Program-made: the position numbers and the translations under genes
NCBI GenBank assembly: GCA_030838025.1
Contig: JAUTXM010000143.1
Location: 1 to 5,466 of the forward strand
Direction: 5' to 3'
Length of the DNA stretch: 5,466 nucleotides
Origin: Acidimicrobiaceae bacterium
GTDB lineage: Bacteria; Actinomycetota; Acidimicrobiia; Acidimicrobiales; Palsa-688
In this document: in pieces, positions 1 through 4,442 of the stretch
Position numbering within the stretch: the first letter of the stretch is position 1
How the letters are laid out: every line of letters starts with the position of its first letter
Notes under the pieces: generated by a model
Seen by the model: the letters and a program-made list of their open reading frames with translations, nothing else
The model's database searches: none
Told to the model about the DNA's origin: nothing

Positions 1-410
1 GCGCACAGCGGCTGCGGCCTCCCGGTCGCATCCCGGGGCACGACCGAGTGGTTGGGGTTCGGGACCGGGTGGCGGGCTAGGAGGAGCAGGTAGGCCTCGG
101 TGAGACGGGGGAGGTCGGTGGCAACCACGAGGACCTCCCCGACGTACTCGCATCGGGCGAGTTCGGCCGCACCCGCGGCCATGGCGGCGAGGGGACCTGA
201 TCCCGGGGGCTGCTCACTGGTACGCGGCAGGGAGGTAAATCCCGGCCCGATCTCGATGACCGGTTCCGCCACGAGTTGCAGGAGGTGGGCGGTTCGTTCC
301 GCCAGTGGCGTGCCGGCGATGACGACGGCCGCCTTGTCCCGCCCCATCCGGCGGCTGGCGCCTCCCGTCAGGAGGAGCGCGGCCGGGCGAGGCGAGGTTG
401 GTCGGGCCAC
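1..410 (-). CDS. mobA: Molybdenum cofactor guanylyltransferase MobA, 5' part
   Basis: MobA transfers GMP from GTP to molybdopterin-Mo in the cytoplasm, giving the bis-MGD cofactor of many molybdoenzymes. The 136 visible residues carry the family's hallmarks in order. The nucleotide-binding loop LLLTGGASRRMGRDKA lies at residues 12-27 and includes the conserved Lys26. GPLAAMAAG follows at 72-80, then the metal-binding Asp in VVATDLP at 95-101. GRPQPLC at 130-136 matches the family's QPL motif. The frame has no stop and runs off the left edge; MobA proteins are usually about 190-200 residues, so roughly the last third is missing. The start is GTG at 410, twelve codons before the loop, with GGGG just upstream as a weak ribosome site. 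No ATG lies in this frame upstream of the loop. The gene is divergent from the kinase gene. A related MobA-like nucleotidyltransferase remains possible without the C-terminus. Confidence 0.88.
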   Translation of the reverse strand, partial: MARPTSPRPAALLLTGGASRRMGRDKAAVVIAGTPLAERTAHLLQLVAEPVIEIGPGFTSLPRTSEQPPGSGPLAAMAAGAAELARCEYVGEVLVVATDLPRLTEAYLLLLARHPVPNPNHSVVPRDATGRPQPLC

Positions 411-442
411 GACCCCATTGTGCCCCGGTGGCCGTGATCCAA
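411..442 (-). promoter_or_regulatory. Possible promoter of mobA in the divergent spacer
   Basis: Reading the minus strand, CACAAT (417-422, four of six matches to TATAAT) ends six bases before the GTG start of mobA. TTGGAT (437-442) lies upstream as a possible -35, but the spacer is only 14 bp, which is short. If used, transcription would begin at or next to the GTG, giving a leaderless message, which is common in high-GC actinobacteria. The evidence is positional and weak. Confidence 0.25.
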
Positions 443-531
443 CGCAGACCCGCGGGGCGCCTGCGGGCGAATGCGGACGCTGCCAGGGAGCGGCGCGTGC
501 GGGCCGGCGTGCGCCCGGTCTGCCAGTTGGG

Positions 532-544
532 TAGGACTTGTGTC
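532..544 (+). promoter_or_regulatory. Start-region signal of the kinase gene (TAGGAC: -10 or ribosome site)
   Basis: TAGGAC at 532-537 ends seven bases before the GTG start at 545. It can be read in two ways. As a -10 element it would place the transcription start on the GTG (leaderless message), with the same seven-base spacing as the TACCCT element before GTG 3272. Alternatively AGGA (533-536) is a short Shine-Dalgarno with an eight-base spacer. Either reading favours GTG 545 over the upstream TTG at 398. No convincing -35 is visible. Confidence 0.35.
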
Positions 545-2092
545 GTGGACAGCCCACCCATCGAGGATGTGGTGCTGGCCGGACGGTACCGATTGCACTC
601 CCTGCTGGGCGCTGGGGGCATGGCTGAGGTGTACGACGGTCGGGACGAGCGCCTGGCCCGGCCCGTGGCCGTCAAGCTTCTCCGGCCCGATCTGGCGGCG
701 GTCGCCGACCTACGGCGGCGCTTCGAGCTCGAGGCGAGAGCCGCCGCCCGCTTGACCCATCCCAATGTGGTGGCGGTGTACGACGCGGGCGAGGACAACG
801 GCCGGTCGTACATCGTGATGGAGCGGCTCCGGGGGGAGTCGCTGGCCGACACGATCAAGCGGGGGCCGGTCGACCTGGGCTGGTTGCACCGGTTGGCGGG
901 CGATGTGCTGGGCGCTTTGGGCGCGGCCCACGAGGCGGGGATCATCCATCGCGACATCAAACCGGCCAACATCCTGTTCGGACCCGACGGCCGGGCGAAG
1001 GTCGCCGACTTCGGCATCGCTCGAGTCATCGAGTCGCCTGCGGCCGACGCGGCCAACGTCGAGACGGCGGCCGCGTTGACCGGCGTCGGTTTGGTGGTCG
1101 GTACTGCGGCCTACCTGGCGCCGGAGCGAGCCATGGGCGAGCCGGCGACGCCGCAGAGCGACCTGTATTCGCTGGGCGTGGTGCTGTACGAGGCGTTGAC
1201 CGGAACAAAGCCGTTCCCAGGCACGACCCCGGTCGCCATCGCCGCCGCGGCCGTGCAGGGCGCGGCCCAGGATCCTTTGGTGTTGCGGCCCGACGCCGAC
1301 CGGCAGCTCGTTTCGGTGATCAGCCGCGCCATGGCGTTGGATCCGGCGCAGCGCTATGCCACCGCGGCCGCGATGGCTGCGGACCTGCGCCGCCAGCCGT
1401 CGCCGGTCACCGAGATCATGCCCGCGGGACGGCCCGTTCCCCTTCCGGTCGGGGCGCAGATTCCCCCGCCGCTGCGGGTGCCGCCGCCGCCTCCGATTCC
1501 GGCGTCGATCCCCGCGGGGGCGGCCTCGGCCTCAGCGTCGGCCACTCGGCCACTGCCGGGGTCACACGAGCCGCCGTTCGCACCTCACCATCGGCGTCGG
1601 TGGGTGCTGCCGGTCCTGGTCGCTGGCGCGGTCCTGGCGCTTGTGGCGGTCCTGATTGTCGCGCAGTCCGGGTCGGGCAAGAGCGCGACCAGCACCGCGG
1701 CGACCACCCCAAGGGTCACGACCACGACAGCGATCCCTCGCTCGACGGTAACGGCGACCACGGCACCGCCGGTGGTGGGCCCCGCGCCGACCGACCCTGT
1801 GGCGATCGCGATCAAGGCAATTGCCGCTCGCCTGGCGCGGTCCAAGAGCGCCGCCGCGGGCGAGCTGGCCGCCGGCCTGAACAGTGTGGCGGCGACGCCG
1901 GAAGGCGCCAGCCGGGTGAGCGCAGCGTCGAGCCTCGTGAACCAGGCCGTCCAGTGGTACCAGCAGGGGCAACTCACGGCGTCCGAATACGTGCAGGCAA
2001 CCGGCATACTGCACACCGCCGGAGCGCCTCTGGCGCCTCCAGCAACGGTCAAGCGCAGTGGTGACGGAGGTGGCGGTGGCGGTGGCGGATGA
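545..2092 (+). CDS. Membrane Ser/Thr protein kinase (Hanks type), no PASTA domains
   Basis: A eukaryote-like kinase of 515 residues that phosphorylates proteins on Ser/Thr at the inner face of the membrane. Visible in order: glycine loop GAGGMAEVY (22-30), ATP lysine in VAVK (Lys44), helix-C Glu63, catalytic loop HRDIKPAN (Asp137, Asn142), DFG (155-157), APE (192-194) and Asp206 in DLYSLG. All catalytic residues are present, so it should be active. A Pro-rich juxtamembrane segment follows (about 303-323), then one transmembrane helix (about 353-374) and a Thr/Ala-rich stalk (380-410). An unrecognised, probably helical outer region (417-503) ends in eight glycines. There are no PASTA repeats, unlike PknB. 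GTG 545 is chosen because the kinase domain begins at residue 14. An upstream TTG at 398 would add 49 residues unlike the family and overlap mobA. The 3' end overlaps the PHP gene. Confidence 0.9.
   Translation: MDSPPIEDVVLAGRYRLHSLLGAGGMAEVYDGRDERLARPVAVKLLRPDLAAVADLRRRFELEARAAARLTHPNVVAVYDAGEDNGRSYIVMERLRGESLADTIKRGPVDLGWLHRLAGDVLGALGAAHEAGIIHRDIKPANILFGPDGRAKVADFGIARVIESPAADAANVETAAALTGVGLVVGTAAYLAPERAMGEPATPQSDLYSLGVVLYEALTGTKPFPGTTPVAIAAAAVQGAAQDPLVLRPDADRQLVSVISRAMALDPAQRYATAAAMAADLRRQPSPVTEIMPAGRPVPLPVGAQIPPPLRVPPPPPIPASIPAGAASASASATRPLPGSHEPPFAPHHRRRWVLPVLVAGAVLALVAVLIVAQSGSGKSATSTAATTPRVTTTTAIPRSTVTATTAPPVVGPAPTDPVAIAIKAIAARLARSKSAAAGELAAGLNSVAATPEGASRVSAASSLVNQAVQWYQQGQLTASEYVQATGILHTAGAPLAPPATVKRSGDGGGGGGGG
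2066..2078 (+). promoter_or_regulatory. Shine-Dalgarno of the PHP gene inside the kinase 3' end
   Basis: GGAGGT at 2066-2071 lies within the glycine codons that end the kinase. In the PHP frame there are GTG codons at 2058, 2061, 2070, 2076 and 2082. Only 2076 (five bases after GGAGG) and 2082 (eleven bases) sit downstream at a usable distance, and 2076 is the better placed. The arrangement implies translational coupling: ribosomes finishing the kinase at 2092 cover this site. Confidence 0.6.
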
Positions 2093-3188
2093 CCCAACGG
2101 GCGAGCCCGACCGCCCCGCGCCAGCGGGGACCGACGCCTCGGCCGACGGCGGACTTGACGGCGCGATTGACCCGGTTGCGGCGCTCGAACGGATTGCCTA
2201 CCTCCTGGAGAGGGCGCGCCAACCGACCTATCGCGTCCGGGCCTTCCGCAGCGCCGCCGCCACCGCCTCCAAGGCGGGACCCGACCGGCTGGCGGAGCTG
2301 GCCTCCTCAGGCCGGTTGCGGGACCTGCGAGGGATCGGCGACACGACGGCCCAGGTCATCGTCGAGGCGCTGGCTGGGCAGCAGCCGCAGTATCTGACGC
2401 GGCTGGAAGCCGAGGCCGAGCCCGAAGTCCCCCGTGTGATCGATCCGGCGGTCGCCGAGCTGCGGGCGGCCCTCCGAGGTGACTGTCACACCCATTCCGA
2501 CTGGTCCGATGGCGGCAGCCCCATTGATGTGATGGCGCGGGCGGCCCGTGATCTGGGCCACGCCTACGTGGTCCTGACCGATCATTCACCCCGCCTGACG
2601 ATTGCTCACGGACTGTCCCCAGAGCGTCTCCGCCAGCAGCTTGAGGTGCTCGCCGAGCTGAACGAGGCGATGGCGCCGTTTCGCATCCTTACCGGGATCG
2701 AGGTCGACATTCTCGAAGACGGAGGCCTCGACCAGGACGAAGACCTGTTGGCCTCGCTCGACGTCGTCGTCGCGAGCGTGCACTCCAAGCTCCGGATGGA
2801 CTCCGAGGGCATGACGGCGCGGATGGTTCGTGCCATGGAGCATCCCGACACCGACATCCTCGGTCACTGCACGGGCCGCATCGTCGTCGGCCGGGGTCGG
2901 CCCGAGTCGTCATTCGACGCCGACGCCGTGTTCGCAACCTGCGCCCGTCATGGCAAGGCGGTCGAGATCAACTCACGCCCCGAGCGGCTCGACCCGCCCA
3001 AACGGTTGTTGCGCAGGGCGCTCGATCACGGCTGCATGGTGTCGATCGATACCGACGCCCACGCCCCTGGCCAGCTGGAATGGCAGATCAACGGGTGCGA
3101 GCGGGCTATCGCCTGCGGCGTGCCCGCCGAGGGAGTCGTGAACACCTGGGAGGCGGACCGATTGCTGGCTTGGGCATCCTCGCATTGA
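2076..3188 (+). CDS. HhH and PHP-domain metal-dependent phosphoesterase (PolX-like without polymerase)
   Basis: A predicted cytoplasmic protein of 370 residues. After a disordered, charged N-terminus, residues 32-110 resemble the 8-kDa DNA-binding domain of family X polymerases, including a helix-hairpin-helix LRDLRGIGDTTAQVIVEAL (82-100). Residues 134-365 form a PHP domain with its full metal-ligand set: HTHSDWSDG (His138, His140, Asp145), TDHS (Asp169, His170), GIEVDIL (Glu209), SVHS (His236), GHCTGR (His264), VEIN (Glu297) and DTDAH (Asp327, His329). In bacterial PolX this domain provides Mn-dependent 3'-5' exonuclease or phosphatase activity. The polymerase palm and thumb that would lie between the two domains are absent. 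Similar HhH-PHP proteins occur in actinobacteria, so this is a family architecture, not a deletion here. A DNA-repair nuclease or a sugar-phosphate phosphatase are both possible. The start GTG 2076 is judged from the ribosome site; 2058 and 2082 are alternatives. It overlaps the kinase gene by 17 bases. Confidence 0.87.
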   Translation: MAVADDPTGEPDRPAPAGTDASADGGLDGAIDPVAALERIAYLLERARQPTYRVRAFRSAAATASKAGPDRLAELASSGRLRDLRGIGDTTAQVIVEALAGQQPQYLTRLEAEAEPEVPRVIDPAVAELRAALRGDCHTHSDWSDGGSPIDVMARAARDLGHAYVVLTDHSPRLTIAHGLSPERLRQQLEVLAELNEAMAPFRILTGIEVDILEDGGLDQDEDLLASLDVVVASVHSKLRMDSEGMTARMVRAMEHPDTDILGHCTGRIVVGRGRPESSFDADAVFATCARHGKAVEINSRPERLDPPKRLLRRALDHGCMVSIDTDAHAPGQLEWQINGCERAIACGVPAEGVVNTWEADRLLAWASSH

Positions 3189-3258
3189 GGCTGGTGCCGG
3201 GCCGGGTCAGGTGCGACCAACCGGTCCGACCGAAGCGTTCGTGCCTCGCCCGCTCCCG

Positions 3259-3271
3259 TACCCTGGAACGC
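3259..3271 (+). promoter_or_regulatory. Candidate promoter (TACCCT -10) upstream of the SirB1-like gene
   Basis: TACCCT at 3259-3264 fits the actinobacterial TAnnnT -10 pattern and ends seven bases before a GTG at 3272, the usual distance to a transcription start. It lies in the 184-bp spacer after the PHP gene, where a promoter is expected. TTCGTG (3238-3243) is the nearest -35-like sequence, with a 15-bp spacer, and is weak. Transcription from here would give either a leaderless ORF beginning at GTG 3272 or a leader of about 100 bases before ATG 3373. Confidence 0.4.
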
Positions 3272-3349
3272 GTGAGTGCCGTGCGCTGTGGTCCGCGACG
3301 AGGGGCCGCACCGAAGAAGACTGATGACCGACCGACGACCGACCGATGA
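3272..3349 (+). CDS. Possible leaderless 25-codon leader peptide
   Basis: GTG at 3272 begins a 25-codon ORF (VSAVRCGPRR, then a Lys/Asp/Arg/Thr-rich end) that stops with TGA at 3347-3349. It has no Shine-Dalgarno, but it begins where transcription from TACCCT would start, as leaderless genes do. The same frame is open further upstream, back into the PHP gene, so openness alone proves nothing. Its stop overlaps the ATG of the first of three tiny ORFs leading to the SirB1-like gene. It is probably a regulatory leader if translated; no known peptide is recognised. Confidence 0.25.
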   Translation: MSAVRCGPRRGAAPKKTDDRPTTDR

Positions 3350-3374
3350 ACGAATGACCGACCGATGAACGAAT
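3337..3374 (+). repeat. Perfect 19-bp tandem duplication at the SirB1-like start
   Basis: The unit GACCGACCGATGAACGAAT occurs at 3337-3355 and again, identical, at 3356-3374, followed by GACCG, the start of a third copy. The flanking 3326-3345 stretch is also built of GACC/GACG steps. The second copy ends inside the ATG of the SirB1-like gene, so the duplicated unit carries that start codon. Because 19 is not a multiple of three, each copy shifts reading frame. Replication slippage is the likely origin. Confidence 0.95.
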
Positions 3375-3376
3375 GA
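3346..3376 (+). promoter_or_regulatory. Chain of three minimal ORFs linked by ATGA stop-start overlaps
   Basis: Three tiny ORFs follow one another: ATG AAC GAA TGA (3346-3357), ATG ACC GAC CGA TGA (3354-3368) and ATG AAC GAA TGA (3365-3376). Each overlaps the next start as ATGA, and the last TGA overlaps the SirB1-like ATG at 3373. The stop of the 25-codon ORF joins the first one the same way. No Shine-Dalgarno precedes ATG 3373, so initiation there may depend on ribosomes passed down this chain. The geometry is exact; the function is inferred. Confidence 0.45.
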
Positions 3377-4155
3377 CCGCGACCGACGCCTTCATCGCTC
3401 TTGTTCAGGGCCCCGAAAACGCCCTCGCCCTCGACCATGCCGCCCTTCTCCTCGCAGCGCACGCCAACCCAGGGCTGGACGTCAGTGCCCAGCTCGACCG
3501 GCTTGATGCCGTCGCGGCTCGCTGCCCGGAGCCCACGCTGGACGGGCTGCGCCATCTCCTGTTCGAGGACATGGGCTTCGCGGGCGACACCGAGGACTAC
3601 TCCGATCCTCGCAACTCGTTCCTCGACCAGGTCCTCGACCGCCGAATGGGTATTCCGATCTCCCTGTCGGTGCTCATGATCGAGGTCGGCCGCCGACTCG
3701 GCGTACCCCTCGAGGGCGTCGGCATGCCCGGCCACTTCCTGGTTCGCCACACCGCGACGCCCCGAGTGCTCATCGACCCGTTCCACCAAGGCCGCATGCT
3801 CGACGCCGACCAGTGCGCGGACCTGTTCACCAGCCTGTTCGGAGCCACCGCCTCCTTGCCCGCGTCGGTCCTCGAGGGTGCTCGGCCCCGATCGATCTTG
3901 GCCCGCATGCTGGCCAACTTGAAGCGCAGTTACCTCGACCGCCGGGACCCCGAGTCGCTGATGTGGGTCGGCCGGCTGCGGGCCGCCATCCCCGGCGTCG
4001 ACCCCAGCGAGATGGCCGAGCTGGCGCAGCTGCTCGCCAACCTCGGGCGCTTCGGAGAGGCCGCGGATGCCTTGGAGGAGCTGGCCGAAGCGAGCGGCAC
4101 GGGCGGCGAAAACCTCCTGGTGCAGGCTCGGTCCCTACGTGCCCGTCTCAACTGA
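3373..4155 (+). CDS. SirB1-family transglutaminase-like/TPR protein
   Basis: A 260-residue cytoplasmic protein of the SirB1 (YchA) family, with a Transglut_core2-type domain followed by a short TPR-like tail. Family signatures are FLDQVLDRRMGIPISLSVL (83-101), the conserved His in MPGHFLVR (118-125) and IDPFHQGRML (134-143). The C-terminal helices include an MLANLKRSYLDR segment (179-190) and an alternating helical region with TPR character (212-256). Cys51 and Cys148 are the only cysteines; none lies in the central 83-143 block. It may therefore bind a protein or peptide rather than act as a classical cysteine transglutaminase. The family's biochemical role is not settled. ATG 3373 is supported by helical family-like sequence starting at once (ATDAFIALVQ). 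It lacks a Shine-Dalgarno and stands at the end of the stop-start chain. No functional link to its neighbours is evident. Confidence 0.85.
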   Translation: MTATDAFIALVQGPENALALDHAALLLAAHANPGLDVSAQLDRLDAVAARCPEPTLDGLRHLLFEDMGFAGDTEDYSDPRNSFLDQVLDRRMGIPISLSVLMIEVGRRLGVPLEGVGMPGHFLVRHTATPRVLIDPFHQGRMLDADQCADLFTSLFGATASLPASVLEGARPRSILARMLANLKRSYLDRRDPESLMWVGRLRAAIPGVDPSEMAELAQLLANLGRFGEAADALEELAEASGTGGENLLVQARSLRARLN

Positions 4156-4189
4156 AGTCGCCCGATCGCGGCGGTTCCGGGCAAATGGG

Positions 4190-4221
4190 AAAAATCTGGG
4201 CAGATTGCTCAAGGTCTGCCC
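4190..4221 (-). terminator. Hairpin with T-tract, intrinsic-terminator form on the minus strand
   Basis: GGGCAGA (4198-4204) pairs perfectly with TCTGCCC (4215-4221) across a ten-base loop. On the minus strand the stem is followed after three bases by TTTTT (plus-strand A run 4190-4194), the form of an intrinsic terminator. On the plus strand no T-run follows. It would stop transcription coming antisense from the sensor gene. It also overlaps the -35-like TCAAG of the candidate sigma-28 promoter, so it could instead be a protein-binding inverted repeat. Confidence 0.3.
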
Positions 4222-4236
4222 GCAGCATGTCGATAG
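4209..4236 (+). promoter_or_regulatory. Candidate sigma-28 (FliA/WhiG-type) promoter
   Basis: TCAAG (4209-4213) and GTCGATAG (4229-4236) resemble the TAAA/TCAAG -35 and GCCGATAA -10 of sigma-28 promoters. The -10 matches six of eight positions. TCAA is separated from GTCGATAG by 16 bases, one more than the classical 15. A transcript starting near 4243 would have a short leader carrying AGGAGG at 4257. It would encode the 57-residue protein and the sensor, so the position is right. No conventional TAnnnT promoter with a good -35 is seen here. Confidence 0.4.
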
Positions 4237-4256
4237 TCGTTTGAGACGTTTCGCAT

Positions 4257-4271
4257 AGGAGGTCACCCTTG
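4257..4271 (+). promoter_or_regulatory. Strong Shine-Dalgarno deciding a TTG start
   Basis: AGGAGGT at 4257-4263 is the strongest Shine-Dalgarno in the window. The TTG at 4269 follows AGGAGG after an ideal six bases. In the sensor's own frame there is no ATG, GTG or TTG between the stop at 4256 and ATG 4439. This ribosome site therefore serves the small ORF, not a longer sensor. Confidence 0.7.
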
Positions 4272-4442
4272 TTCGGCGAGCTCAGCATGGCGGCGGCGGC
4301 GGAGCCGGCCAGCCAGCAGAAGCGTTCGCCGCGGCCGCCCCCCGGTCCGACTCGCCCGCCCGGCGGTCCGACTCGGCGCCCCGCCCGCTCACCGGGGCAG
4401 CAGGTCGACGGGTCACCTGGGCAGCAGGTCGACTCGCCATGA
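4269..4442 (+). CDS. 57-residue Pro/Gly-rich small protein, coupled to the sensor gene
   Basis: I do not recognise this protein. It starts at TTG 4269 after a very good Shine-Dalgarno and stops at TGA 4440-4442, overlapping the sensor ATG by ATGA. Residues 1-19 (MFGELSMAAAAEPASQQKR) could form a short helix. The rest is Pro, Gly, Arg and Gln rich and probably disordered. It contains two in-frame repeats: GPTR twice with a 7-residue period (26-36) and SPGQQVD twice with an 8-residue period (41-47, 49-55). Both repeat periods are multiples of three bases at DNA level, as expected if the reading frame has been preserved. There is no membrane segment, signal peptide or cysteine. It could be a partner or regulator of the sensor, or a leader whose translation sets sensor output by coupling. 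An internal ATG at 4287 is a weaker alternative start. Confidence 0.55.
   Translation: MFGELSMAAAAEPASQQKRSPRPPPGPTRPPGGPTRRPARSPGQQVDGSPGQQVDSP
4343..4375 (+). repeat. 12-bp direct repeat, 21-bp period, in the small ORF
   Basis: CGGTCCGACTCG occurs at 4343-4354 and 4364-4375. The 21-base period keeps the small ORF in frame and encodes its two GPTR segments. Confidence 0.85.
4395..4433 (+). repeat. 15-bp direct repeat, 24-bp period, before the sensor start
   Basis: GGGCAGCAGGTCGAC occurs at 4395-4409 and 4419-4433, each copy ending in the palindrome GTCGAC. The 24-base period keeps the small ORF in frame (two PGQQVD segments). The second copy ends five bases before the sensor ATG. Its AGG at 4426-4428 is the only weak ribosome site for that ATG, so the repeat may matter for initiation. 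A DNA-binding operator role is possible but unsupported. Confidence 0.85.

Noticed and set aside
444..523. Inverted repeat GCAGACC / GGTCTGC in the mobA-kinase spacer
   Set aside because: Only seven bases pair across about 66 bases with no extension; this is expected by chance at this GC content.
100..534. Plus-strand ORF of 144 codons
   Set aside because: It lies antisense to the well-supported mobA frame and has no recognisable protein content; it is a high-GC shadow.
398..544. A 49-codon N-terminal extension of the kinase from TTG 398
   Set aside because: It overlaps the mobA start on the other strand, is Arg-rich and unlike kinase N-termini, and GTG 545 has better start signals right before the kinase domain.
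214..1056. Minus-strand ORF of 280 codons
   Set aside because: It is in a different frame from MobA and runs antisense to the kinase catalytic domain; the sequence is low-complexity Arg/Ser/Pro.
2089..2397. ATG 2089 forming an ATGA overlap with the kinase stop
   Set aside because: It looks like an ideal coupled start, but it opens a different frame from the PHP protein and yields an Arg/Pro-rich shadow of 102 residues.
3189..3258. Search for a terminator or RNA gene after the PHP gene
   Set aside because: Only the short palindrome ACCGGT and GC-rich runs are seen; there is no stable hairpin with a T-tract and no tRNA-like structure.
3106..3789. Minus-strand ORF of 227 codons across the PHP/SirB1 spacer
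   Set aside because: It is antisense to conserved parts of two supported genes and has no recognisable motif.
4160..4182. GCCCG/CGGGC hairpin as terminator of the SirB1-like gene
   Set aside because: The stem is only five pairs with a 13-base loop and no T-run.
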